A stretch of DNA of 35,735 nt from Alphaproteobacteria bacterium (lineage in GTDB: Bacteria; Pseudomonadota; Alphaproteobacteria; Rs-D84), in assembly GCA_017546265.1 (NCBI GenBank), contig JAFYXG010000006.1, positions 1-35,735 of the forward strand, in the 5' to 3' direction. The notes below the pieces were generated by a model. It saw only the letters and a program-made list of their open reading frames with translations, made no database searches and was not told where the DNA came from. Shown here in pieces: positions 1 through 6,457 of this stretch (its first letter is position 1; every line of letters begins with the position of its first letter). Both the position numbers and the translations under genes were made by a program.

Positions 1-11
1 AAATTTATCAT
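1..11 (-). CDS. 5' end of a small-cluster gene, cut by window edge
   Basis: Only the first three codons (Met-Ile-Asn) are present. On the minus strand the stop of the preceding gene (TAA at 21-23) is followed at once by GGAGG and, four bases on, an ATG at 11-9. The strong ribosome binding site and tight coupling say that the small-protein cluster continues leftward out of the window. Nothing can be said about the product. Confidence 0.5.
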
Positions 12-20
12 GGGGCCTCC

Positions 21-284
21 TTACCAGTATATCTGATATTGCTCGTCTGATCCGGTGATGGCTGGGTCTATCTTGTAGCCCAGCAATCGCAGTGTCAGTA
101 TGATTTCTTTCTCTGTATGTTTTTTGTGCAGCCATTCCCATACGCCTTGGCTACCGGTCTTCATAATTGCCAGCATGGCATCTATGCCCTCCATAGTTCG
201 CATTTCTTGCCGGATGGCTGACACATATACGCTTTTGGTTTCTTTCGGTTCTTCTGGTCTTTGTGGTTGTGTTTGTCTTGGCAT
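21..284 (-). CDS. Small hypothetical protein of an integrative element, HTEKEI family
   Basis: 87 aa, unrecognised. The N-terminus is Pro/Glu/Lys-rich. The core (VYVSAIRQEM, then W-x-W and HTEKEI followed by LR-LLGY-I and GSD) resembles the 80-aa protein at 1092-1331, which has HTEKEI, LR-IGY-I and GSD, and the YVSAI-EM part also occurs in the 173-aa protein at 566-1087. Start choice: ATG at 284 has GGAGGAC nine bases upstream, embedded in the stop region of the previous gene (Leu-Glu-Asp-stop). It is the last complete gene of a minus-strand operon of small proteins beyond the integrase, probably prophage or integrative-element cargo. No catalytic motif is seen. Confidence 0.7.
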   Translation of the reverse strand: MPRQTQPQRPEEPKETKSVYVSAIRQEMRTMEGIDAMLAIMKTGSQGVWEWLHKKHTEKEIILTLRLLGYKIDPAITGSDEQYQIYW

Positions 285-287
285 GTC

Positions 288-566
288 TTAGTCCTCCAAT
301 CCTGTGAATACGATACCGAACCATTTGCTCATGACTTTCAATTTTTCTTTGTAAACCTCGGCAGCATTTAGTTCGGTTTCATATTCTTCCCTTTCCTGGG
401 GTGACAGCCCCAATTCTCTGATTATGTGGTTGCACATGCCTATCAGGGCATATATGTTTCCCTGTGGGCCTGATAGGTCCACTATCAAGCCTGTTGGGTA
501 TTTTGCATCAGCCGATTGTTTTTCGACCGCACGCAATTTCTGTTGAAGTGTTCTTAGTGTGTCCAT
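288..566 (-). CDS. Small hypothetical protein, probably helical
   Basis: 92 aa, unrecognised. It is Glu/Lys-rich with helical heptad-like stretches at both ends (LRTLQQKLRAVEKQ and EREEYETELNAAEVYKEK) around a more hydrophobic middle. The start ATG overlaps the upstream stop (TAATG), so translation is probably coupled to the 173-aa gene. The next gene begins 4 bp after its stop and uses a ribosome binding site lying inside its last codons. A role in the mobile element is inferred from position only. Confidence 0.65.
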   Translation of the reverse strand: MDTLRTLQQKLRAVEKQSADAKYPTGLIVDLSGPQGNIYALIGMCNHIIRELGLSPQEREEYETELNAAEVYKEKLKVMSKWFGIVFTGLED

Positions 567-1087
567 TATTTCTTACCTTTGGTTTGTAATTTCTGCTGAA
601 TGTATTGCCACATCATTTCCAATTCTTTGGTTGGTACGTTTTCTGCATTTATCCATGTTTCCGGTTCTGGCCATGCTGAATTCTCGTTACAGCCGATTTC
701 TTCTATCATCAGTTTTCGGATCGATTTCTTTTTCATTTCGTTCTTTATGGCAGACACGTACAGCATTCTTTTATCGATTGTCGGCAGCACCAGCGCAAGT
801 TCGTTGTAATGCATCAACCACTTTTTCACGCTTAGTTTGTTCCACATTGCTATTCGCATCAGTATTAGTGCCGGTGTGATTTCGCCTGGGATGTCCAGTA
901 ATTCATCGGCCAGGTGACGGCCGGTTCTGCTGTTCAGCATCATTGTGATGTCTAATGCTGTAAGTTCTGGGATGATTTGTTGTATCCGGCGGATTGCTGT
1001 AAACATGATCATTTCCACATGTTCTGGGTCGTCAAATTTGCACTTTACTGTGCCGTAGAATCCGAATTCTTTGTTTATCTCTGTCAT
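566..1087 (-). CDS. Hypothetical protein of the integrative element (173 aa)
   Basis: Unrecognised soluble protein. The reading frame is open to 1102, but the ATG at 1087 (MTEINKEFG) has GAGGAC six bases upstream and is preferred. The C-terminal half contains YVSAIKNEMKKK followed by a Trp-rich tail, related to the YVSAIRQEM segment of the 87-aa protein at 21-284, so these genes look like diverged paralogues or domain relatives. The Shine-Dalgarno overlaps the end of the upstream gene (Cys-Glu-Asp-stop), the same arrangement as at 284-296. It is the second gene of the four-gene cluster starting at 1331. Confidence 0.65.
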   Translation of the reverse strand: MTEINKEFGFYGTVKCKFDDPEHVEMIMFTAIRRIQQIIPELTALDITMMLNSRTGRHLADELLDIPGEITPALILMRIAMWNKLSVKKWLMHYNELALVLPTIDKRMLYVSAIKNEMKKKSIRKLMIEEIGCNENSAWPEPETWINAENVPTKELEMMWQYIQQKLQTKGKK

Positions 1088-1091
1088 GGTC

Positions 1092-1331
1092 TTAGTCCTC
1101 ACATGTTAGGATTTTGTCCGATCCCTTGAATTCTTTTGGGATGTCGTATCCAATCTTGCGTAACATAGCTACGATTTCTTTCTCTGTGTGTGGTTCTTCG
1201 ATCCAGCAATATGCTGTGCTTTCTGATATGTATTCTGAACCTAATGCCCAGCATATCTTTTCAATACCGTTCTCTGAGTTAATAGCTGCATAGTATGCTG
1301 CTACGAATAAGTTTCTCTTCTTTTTTGCCAT
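1092..1331 (-). CDS. Small hypothetical protein, first gene of the element's small-gene cluster
   Basis: 80 aa, starting MAKKKRN. The frame is open to 1388, but AGAGGT eight bases before the ATG at 1331 marks the start. The body (AAYYAAINSENGIEKI, then W-IEEP, HTEKEI, LRKIGYDI, KGSD) is paralogous to the 87-aa protein at 21-284. The spacing of charged and aromatic residues suggests a small alpha-helical protein. It is preceded by an untranslated region that closely matches the one before the integrase (see 1361-1407 and 2693-2740), so the two transcription units are probably co-regulated. Function unknown. Confidence 0.65.
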   Translation of the reverse strand: MAKKKRNLFVAAYYAAINSENGIEKICWALGSEYISESTAYCWIEEPHTEKEIVAMLRKIGYDIPKEFKGSDKILTCED

Positions 1332-1360
1332 TGTTTTTACCTCTTTTTTGTTCTTGTTTC

Positions 1361-1407
1361 TACACACAACATACCGAAAGAAACACACAAGTCCAGCGAA
1401 ATAGACA
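1361..1407 (-). promoter_or_regulatory. Duplicated upstream element before the small-gene cluster
   Basis: On the minus strand this reads TGTCTATTTCGCTGGA, about 21 bp of unmatched sequence, then TGTTGTGTGTA, followed by AGAGGTAA and the ATG at 1331. The same two blocks, at nearly the same spacing (31 against 32 bp between their starts), stand before the integrase at 2693-2740. No clear sigma70 hexamers are seen. It could be a promoter, an operator or a phage-factor binding site. Confidence 0.5.
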
Positions 1408-1414
1408 ACTCAAT

Positions 1415-1434
1415 AACCGCAGATTTCTGCGGTT
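1415..1434 (-). terminator. Hairpin between integrase and small-gene cluster
   Basis: AACCGCAG, a 4-base loop and CTGCGGTT form a perfect 8-bp stem 11 bp after the integrase stop. There is no long U tract on the minus strand (ATTGAGTTG follows), so it may terminate only weakly, act as an attenuator, or protect the 3' end of the integrase mRNA. Confidence 0.45.
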
Positions 1435-1444
1435 TCTGAAAGAA

Positions 1445-2671
1445 TTATGCACATATTGCATTGGCAATATTGTTCACTGCGATGAAAGTCTGTTCATCAG
1501 CCAGATGGGTGTATCCCTCGGTCGTGGTGATCCGGCTGTGTCCTGCTGCATCTCGCATGGCGACCATGTTCTGTCCTGTGTTGGCCCCCATAGTGATGAA
1601 TGAATGGCGCAGGTCGTGGATTCTCATCTGTGGCAGGCCGGCTTTCTTGAGAGCCCATTGGAATGGCTTACGTATATCCTGTACACCTTGGAATATGTTC
1701 CCTCGGCTGGCGAACACATATTCGCTGCCTATCATTTTTGCCTCTGCCAGCGCAATTTCTAATTCTTTTATCGCCAAATCAGGCAACTTAACATCCCTTG
1801 CACCTGTTTTACTGTCTTCAAGGTGCAGGACTTTATGTTCTAGGTCTACCTCTCTGACTTTCAGACAGCGGATTTCTGAACTGCGACACCCTGTTAATGC
1901 CAGCAATTTTATGATCCGGAAGTATTTCTCATGCATGTCAGTTTCTATCGGCCCACGTTCTAGTGCTGCAAACAATCCCTTGTATCCGTCTATGTCCAGG
2001 GTTGTTTTCTTGCATACTGTTTGCGTTTTACCTTTTCTGACGTACTTACATGGATTGCTGTCACGTGGCAGATACTTGTAACTTTCACACCAATCCCAGA
2101 AGCTTGACAGCAATGACAGGACCTTGTTTGCTGTAGAGAACGATGTTTTTTCGACCCATACTGGGTATGCATCTAATACGTGCTGCTCTTCTATCTCGTC
2201 CACATACATATCCCCAAGGATTGGTTCTATGTATAAGCGGCTTTGGTCTTCATTTGACTTTACTGTTCGTTCTTTCTTATATACTTTTGCGTACTTAGTT
2301 ATGTACATCTGGAATAGTTCTTTGTATGTGTGTTTTTTGCTTTCTTTGATTACTTGCTTTTTTACTTCTTCTTTTATCTGAGCCATTGGGTTTCCTCCCA
2401 ATAGAATTTGTTCTCTCAGGTCCCTTGCTTTTTTCTTAACATCTTCAACTGTTTCAAACTCTGTATATCTGCCCAGGTAGATGTTCTTTCTTTCGCCGGT
2501 TGATCTTATCAGACAAGCTAGGAAGAATGTCACCAGCTTTGTTGTTGGTGAATACCTCATATACAGTCCAGAAACTGAACCATCGGTGATTTGAAGTTTA
2601 TGCGTTGAACGAATGTTCTTTATCCAGTGGTCCTTGAACAATCGTTTTTCGCATTTCCATATTTTTCCCAT
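1445..2671 (-). CDS. int: Tyrosine recombinase / integrase, P4-type
   Basis: 408 aa. Catalyses site-specific integration and excision of the element carrying it. The N-terminal part has the DUF4102-like arm-binding layout of P4-type integrases (DGSVSGLYMRYSP, then LGRYTEF), the middle is a SAM-like core-binding domain, and the C-terminal catalytic domain shows the full set: Arg in TGCRSSE (about residue 263), Lys in DSKTG (about 288), HDLRH (about 352-356), GH (about 377-378) and the nucleophile Tyr in GYTH (about 387). Start: the frame is open to 2704, but AGAGGT lies seven bases before the ATG at 2671. AlpA-like 2747-2941 is immediately upstream on the same strand. All catalytic residues are present, so the enzyme looks functional. 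The attachment site is not resolved from this window. Confidence 0.95.
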   Translation of the reverse strand: MGKIWKCEKRLFKDHWIKNIRSTHKLQITDGSVSGLYMRYSPTTKLVTFFLACLIRSTGERKNIYLGRYTEFETVEDVKKKARDLREQILLGGNPMAQIKEEVKKQVIKESKKHTYKELFQMYITKYAKVYKKERTVKSNEDQSRLYIEPILGDMYVDEIEEQHVLDAYPVWVEKTSFSTANKVLSLLSSFWDWCESYKYLPRDSNPCKYVRKGKTQTVCKKTTLDIDGYKGLFAALERGPIETDMHEKYFRIIKLLALTGCRSSEIRCLKVREVDLEHKVLHLEDSKTGARDVKLPDLAIKELEIALAEAKMIGSEYVFASRGNIFQGVQDIRKPFQWALKKAGLPQMRIHDLRHSFITMGANTGQNMVAMRDAAGHSRITTTEGYTHLADEQTFIAVNNIANAICA

Positions 2672-2692
2672 TTGTTTACCTCTTGTGTTGTT

Positions 2693-2740
2693 TACACACA
2701 ACAATGGCGATAAAAAGAATAATATCCAGTGAAATAGACA
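2693..2740 (-). promoter_or_regulatory. Duplicated upstream element before the integrase
   Basis: Minus strand TGTCTATTTCACTGGA and, downstream, TGTTGTGTGTA, then AGAGGTAA and the integrase ATG at 2671. It is the twin of 1361-1407. The upstream block begins just after the AlpA-like stop codon, so this intergenic region gives the integrase its own control region distinct from the AlpA-like gene. Confidence 0.5.
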
Positions 2741-2746
2741 TTCCGC

Positions 2747-2941
2747 TTACATAAAAGTTTTTGTTCTAGCTTTTTGGTCCAACCAATCCCTTACGTCACC
2801 AACCCTGTACCTGATAACTCTGCCTATCTTGATATATTTGGGACCAACTCCCTTGGTTCTATATACCCCCAGTGTGTCGGGTGTAACCCCTAGGTACTTC
2901 GCTAATTCATTACAATCCATCAGTCTATCCTGTTCATACAT
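2747..2941 (-). CDS. AlpA-like excisionase / MerR-type helix-turn-helix protein
   Basis: 64 aa. The sequence MDCNELAKYLGVTPDTLGVY followed by a Lys-Gly turn, KIGRVIRYRVGDVRDWLD, is the small winged-helix layout of AlpA/excisionase (MerR-like HTH_17) proteins that direct integrase toward excision or activate it. Start: ATG at 2941 preceded by AAAGGAG. It lies directly upstream of the integrase on the same strand, the usual xis-int order. A perfect small inverted repeat at 2971-2983 in front of it could be an autoregulatory operator. Confidence 0.85.
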   Translation of the reverse strand: MYEQDRLMDCNELAKYLGVTPDTLGVYRTKGVGPKYIKIGRVIRYRVGDVRDWLDQKARTKTFM

Positions 2942-2970
2942 GCCTTACTCCTTTTGTTTGCTATGTATGT

Positions 2971-2983
2971 CCCTAGAATAGGG
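2971..2983. promoter_or_regulatory. Operator-like inverted repeat upstream of the AlpA-like gene
   Basis: CCCTA-gaa-TAGGG is a perfect 5-bp inverted repeat about 30 bp before the AlpA-like start. Its size and place suit a dimeric repressor site, but only one copy is visible. Confidence 0.3.
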
Positions 2984-3279
2984 TGTGTATTCTCTGGTTT
3001 CGATAGTAATACATCGCAAAAAATACAACTCTGGTAAAAAGTGCAAATTTGTCGTTGATTGTGTGCTTGTCTTTGCCCTTGAAATCAATGTTGAAAACAG
3101 CAGTAAGTCACATACAACCCGATTTGATATTTTTCAGGAAAAGGCACTGTTTCAACTTGTTAGAACCTGTGAGGACATAGTTTGAAAAACATACATTTTT
3201 ATACCAAACTTGGTAAAACTCCCAGATTCTGGCGGATTTCCGGAACATGTGAGACGCAATAAAAATCTTCTAAAAAGTC
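2984..3279. other. Intergenic stretch, no gene seen
   Basis: AT-rich DNA between the integrase module and tRNA-Asn. The plus-strand open frame at 2985-3185 has no ribosome binding site and no protein-like composition. A loose inverted pair (GTTGAAAACAG near 3090 and CTGTTTCAAC near 3147) is present. The boundary of the integrated element should lie here or at the tRNA, but no duplicated attachment core was found in the window. Confidence 0.4.
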
Positions 3280-3308
3280 TTGACTTCTGGGTTTTTTTAG
3301 TATATTAT
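3280..3308 (+). promoter_or_regulatory. sigma70-like promoter of tRNA-Asn
   Basis: TTGACT (3280-3285), 17-bp spacer, TATTAT (3303-3308), ending 12 bp before the tRNA 5' end. Confidence 0.75.
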
Positions 3309-3320
3309 AAGCAACGCTAT

Positions 3321-3396
3321 TCGGGCATAGTTCAGTCGGTAGAACAACGGACTGTTAATCCGTATGTCACTGGTTCGAGTCCAGTTGCCCGAGCCA
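3321..3396 (+). tRNA. tRNA-Asn (GTT anticodon)
   Basis: Full cloverleaf of 76 nt with encoded CCA. Acceptor TCGGGCA (3321-3327) pairs with TGCCCGA (3386-3392); discriminator G is followed by CCA. The anticodon loop CTGTTAA gives GTT, and the T arm contains GTTCGAGTC. It has its own promoter at 3280 and a terminator at 3406. The open reading frame running through it (3210-3464) is spurious. Confidence 0.97.
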
Positions 3397-3405
3397 GATT
3401 TTACA

Positions 3406-3430
3406 CCGTCCTGTTAAAGGGCGGATTTTT
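3406..3430 (+). terminator. Intrinsic terminator of tRNA-Asn
   Basis: CCGTCC, 7-base loop, GGGCGG (one G-U pair), followed by ATTTTT, 9 bp after the CCA end. Confidence 0.8.
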
Positions 3431-3511
3431 GTTTAGATTCCTAGTTTTTTTTAGAGTTCGGTAATAGAGATTATAAAAACAGCTTTTTTTTCATACGTTA
3501 TCGAATAAAAC

Positions 3512-3543
3512 AATAAAAATGTTGGTTCTATAACATTTTTATT
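3512..3543 (-). terminator. Long AT-rich hairpin after the glycine-rich gene
   Basis: AATAAAAATGTT, 8-base loop, AACATTTTTATT: a perfect 12-bp stem about 57 bp beyond the stop of the 3601-4602 gene. On the minus strand it is followed by GTTTTATT, so it probably ends the fibre/glycine-rich operon. Confidence 0.55.
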
Positions 3544-3600
3544 AAATCCATTTAGATGTGGCTATATATTTGAAGCGTTCATGATGCGACAAATATAACT

Positions 3601-4602
3601 CTATAATCGGTAGATTCTGATAAAACTGACTGAGGATGTATTCGTGCTGCCCGATGCCCCATCAGCCCCGTTAAAACAGCCTATCCGGTCGTCTGTTGTT
3701 ACACGATAACACACACCACCTGCACCTCCACCGCCATGTGAGTATATTGTATGACCTCCGCACGTATATGATACAGAAGCACCGCCCTTGCCACCGATGG
3801 CCGTATATTCATTACCATTATATGTTATCCTTAGACCACCGCCGTTGCCACCACCAGACGATGAACCATTGGCCTCGCTGGAAATATAGGAAACGAACGA
3901 ATCTGCCATTGTTCGACTCGCTCCCTTGGCCCCCGCTGTTGCACCGCCGCCAGCAGGGGCATGATAGGTAATAATCTCTTTGACCGACAGTCCACCAGTG
4001 GAACACCACGACTGTCCGCCTGTACCAGGTGCATTCATAATCTGTGTATCTGTGCCGCCTGCACCGCCATAGGTTCCATTTACAGAACAGTGCGAATTTG
4101 TCGAATGAACACTGTATGCATTTGGTACACCAGTACAACGTTCGCCGTTGCCACCAGCCGCTTCGACAACCCTGTTTGAAAGCACAACAAAACTGGCCAA
4201 CCCTGACGCACCACCTCCGACCCCACGCCCGCTGGTCATTTCAGACGACTTGCCATCACCACCACGAAACAAACTGATTTCCATAGGTTCTTGGATTCTT
4301 AAGCTGTATCGGACAAACTTAGGCATCTGATCTGCATCATCACTGGCGTTACATGTACCACCACCAGCCCCGCCTTGAATTTCTAGACTGTAACACCCCG
4401 CTGGCAGGGTCAGAGTCTTGCACGTATTGAAACTGGTTTCTTCATAGAATAACTCTTTGGTACCAGTTGCTATACAGCCCCCTTCGCTTATTAGTGGAAT
4501 ATAATATATAGCACCTTTGGAATCCATAAGCTTAAGCGATGGAGATGACATTTGTGTCGTATATAAAGGAATTGCAACGTCTCCGAAATTTAATACTGGC
4601 AT
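3601..4602 (-). CDS. Glycine-rich repeat protein (second of a tandem pair)
   Basis: 333 aa. No signal peptide or membrane segment. The N-terminal part has LKLMDSKGAIYYIP, then ELFYEET-C-LTLPAGCYSLEI and a long glycine-rich body (GGAGGG, GGGASG, GGGNGGG, SHGGGGAGG) ending in SFIRIYRL. The layout matches the next gene upstream (4623-5627: LKLMDSNGVIYQL, ELLYEEN, HLFRGGDG, YSYGGGGG, HIRIFKID), so the two are tandem paralogues. Glycine-rich domains of this kind occur at the ends of phage tail fibres and in surface proteins; that link is by composition only. Start: ATG at 4602 with AGGGGGG ahead of it. Last gene of a three-gene unit led by the exported fibre-like protein at 5643. Confidence 0.8.
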   Translation of the reverse strand: MPVLNFGDVAIPLYTTQMSSPSLKLMDSKGAIYYIPLISEGGCIATGTKELFYEETSFNTCKTLTLPAGCYSLEIQGGAGGGTCNASDDADQMPKFVRYSLRIQEPMEISLFRGGDGKSSEMTSGRGVGGGASGLASFVVLSNRVVEAAGGNGERCTGVPNAYSVHSTNSHCSVNGTYGGAGGTDTQIMNAPGTGGQSWCSTGGLSVKEIITYHAPAGGGATAGAKGASRTMADSFVSYISSEANGSSSGGGNGGGLRITYNGNEYTAIGGKGGASVSYTCGGHTIYSHGGGGAGGVCYRVTTDDRIGCFNGADGASGSTNTSSVSFIRIYRL

Positions 4603-4622
4603 GTCTACCCCCCTAAAAAAAC

Positions 4623-5627
4623 TTAGTCAATTTTGAAAATACGAATATGGCTTGTGGTCGATGAATTTGTACTGCCTGTCCCCCCCTTCATCCCAGGAAT
4701 ACATACCAACTCACGCGAGAAGCCATTATGTATAGCAGAATTTATCAAAAATCCGCCAGTACATACTGCTGCACCGCCGCCGCCGCCATACGAATATGCA
4801 AAATGCCCAGCACATGACCATTTTACCGTTTCGCCCCCAGGGCCACCATCCGCAGATAAAGATATGTCACGATATTTTACAAAGGCGGCCCCACCTGTGC
4901 CACCACGCTCAATCGTACCGCCCGTTCCAGGTGATGCACCAGCACTGCAGTTTGCCCCAGCCTCTTGACATTCTGCGATAGTTGCGGTTTTATAGGTGCA
5001 ACTGCTACTCATTGGACAAACACCTTGAATCGCACCACCGCCACCACCACCAATAACAGCAATCCCCGCCATACATACACCGGCCCTAGAATCTATCAAC
5101 GGCCTGTTATAATACCCCAATCGAGTGGTGTTGAAACCGCCACCACCAGGCAAACCTTCGGTGTAAGCATTGCGACCAATCGCCTTGCCTGCGTTATAGC
5201 CACGACATCCATATGCTGCCCCATTTCCACCATGTGCAACTATCGCCGTACCATTTATAACCAGCATGCTGTCAACCCCAGATGAACCACCACCGGTAAC
5301 ACCACTGCCATAGCACTGGCCCGTACCATCACCACCACGAAACAAGTGAACAGTTGTCGGTTCGTTTAGGTCAAATTCATAGTTTAGAATCTCGCCCTCG
5401 TAAGAAGCACTGGTCCCAATATCAACACCGCCACCCTTGCCCCCCTTTAATTCAACACGATATCGACCAGATTCCAACTCTAATGCCTGACATGAGTTAA
5501 TCGTATTTTCTTCATACAGTAATTCTTCATCACCAGACATAACATATCCACCAACAGGAACAGTCGCCAACTGATATATAACGCCATTTGAATCCATCAA
5601 CTTTAAAATCGGAATATCTGGGGTCAT
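4623..5627 (-). CDS. Glycine-rich repeat protein (first of a tandem pair)
   Basis: 334 aa, paralogue of 3601-4602 with the same order of landmarks: LKLMDSNGVIYQL at the N-terminus, ELLYEENTINSC, a beta-rich GRYRVELKGGKGGG segment, SLFRGGDG-type motif (HLFRGGDG), Gly-rich body with several Cys, YSYGGGGGA and C-terminal HIRIFKID. Start: TTG at 5633 is possible, but AGGAT is correctly spaced for the ATG at 5627. It begins 15 bp after the fibre-like gene's stop, and its own stop lies 20 bp before the next start, so the three genes form an operon. No signal peptide is seen, so export, if any, would need another route. Function unknown; surface or phage-fibre role inferred. Confidence 0.8.
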   Translation of the reverse strand: MTPDIPILKLMDSNGVIYQLATVPVGGYVMSGDEELLYEENTINSCQALELESGRYRVELKGGKGGGVDIGTSASYEGEILNYEFDLNEPTTVHLFRGGDGTGQCYGSGVTGGGSSGVDSMLVINGTAIVAHGGNGAAYGCRGYNAGKAIGRNAYTEGLPGGGGFNTTRLGYYNRPLIDSRAGVCMAGIAVIGGGGGGAIQGVCPMSSSCTYKTATIAECQEAGANCSAGASPGTGGTIERGGTGGAAFVKYRDISLSADGGPGGETVKWSCAGHFAYSYGGGGGAAVCTGGFLINSAIHNGFSRELVCIPGMKGGTGSTNSSTTSHIRIFKID

Positions 5628-5642
5628 TGTCAAATCCTGTGC

Positions 5643-6098
5643 CTATTTTTCAAACCATATCCAAACCATATTGGTTGGTGGTGTACCCTCTGGCTGGCTT
5701 GTCATGACAGCATTAAAGCGCACATCGTTCCCCGCCGCAATAGTGTTGGCAATTGTCCCAACAGGTAAGCGAGCATACCCAACAGTCCCACTGGATAAAT
5801 TATTTGCATTGGTTTGATCCAGATTTTTAACATTGCCAAGCCCAATCTGCCCAGCAGTGACAACATGCGGATTATTTTTGTTTGTTGTATGCTGGTTTAT
5901 ACTGTTGGTTACTGTGGCGTTAACTTGGTATACGGCACGAGCCGTAGGTATTTGTTCATCGGTGGATTCAGCGGTAACAGCAGTGGTTTTTAAACTGTTC
6001 ACAAGGGCACCAACATATTCGGAACTGGCAACACCCCCACAAACTATATGAGGCACATACAGGAACATAAATACAGCACAAAAAACTACCCTTCTCAT
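5643..6098 (-). CDS. Exported phage-tail-fibre-like protein
   Basis: 151 aa. N-terminal signal peptide MRRVVFCAVFMFLYVPHIV with a small-residue cleavage zone, then a helical stretch and a segment typical of phage tail-fibre shafts: NNPHVVTAGQIGLGNVKNLDQ, then ANNLSSGTV, ARLPVG and AAGNDVRF (compare the NPH-VT--Q-GLGNV-N and AAG-D-RF motifs of fibre repeats). The C-terminus is short and ends WIWFEK. The frame is open upstream to 6236, but the promoter at 6142-6170 puts the transcript start near 6135, which fixes the ATG at 6098. A fibre-type protein with a signal peptide suggests recruitment as a cell-surface protein rather than a virion part; inferred. Confidence 0.75.
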   Translation of the reverse strand: MRRVVFCAVFMFLYVPHIVCGGVASSEYVGALVNSLKTTAVTAESTDEQIPTARAVYQVNATVTNSINQHTTNKNNPHVVTAGQIGLGNVKNLDQTNANNLSSGTVGYARLPVGTIANTIAAGNDVRFNAVMTSQPEGTPPTNMVWIWFEK

Positions 6099-6141
6099 CC
6101 CCCGTCCACCAAACCAAAACAACGCAATTTTATCTGATTTT

Positions 6142-6170
6142 ATTATACTTATTTTATGAATTAAATTCAA
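6142..6170 (-). promoter_or_regulatory. Promoter of the fibre/glycine-rich operon
   Basis: Minus strand TTGAAT (6165-6170), 17-bp spacer, TATAAT (6142-6147). Excellent -10 and spacing. From here to 6457 no gene or clear structure is seen. Confidence 0.75.
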
Positions 6171-6457
6171 TATAAAAAACATTTTGCACGAATACATTGA
6201 CCAGCAGAACACACTCAATTCTGTATCATGCCCCAAAAAAAGACAACCAGGCAGGATATTGATGATAGTATAATTATATTATTCTGATAAAACCTGTTGA
6301 GCGATATTAAACCACTGTCTGCATATCTGTTCCCCGGTCATCAGTTCAAGAACCTGAAAAAAAATCTATCCTGATACATGAACGATTAGCAAATTCCCGT
6401 ATTCAACCAGAGAAAATGCCATTGAAAATGAAGTCAAAACATGCAAAAATTTCGTTA

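Noticed and set aside
3380..3396. tRNA-Asn 3' end as attachment site of the integrase element
   Set aside because: The integrase lies on the 5' side of the tRNA and no second copy of the tRNA end was found in the window, so the site cannot be assigned.
3210..3464. 84-codon plus-strand frame across tRNA-Asn
   Set aside because: It reads through a complete tRNA, its promoter and its terminator; no ribosome binding site.
3641..5460. Plus-strand frames opposite the glycine-rich genes
   Set aside because: Pro/His-rich mirror images of Gly codons, without ribosome binding sites.
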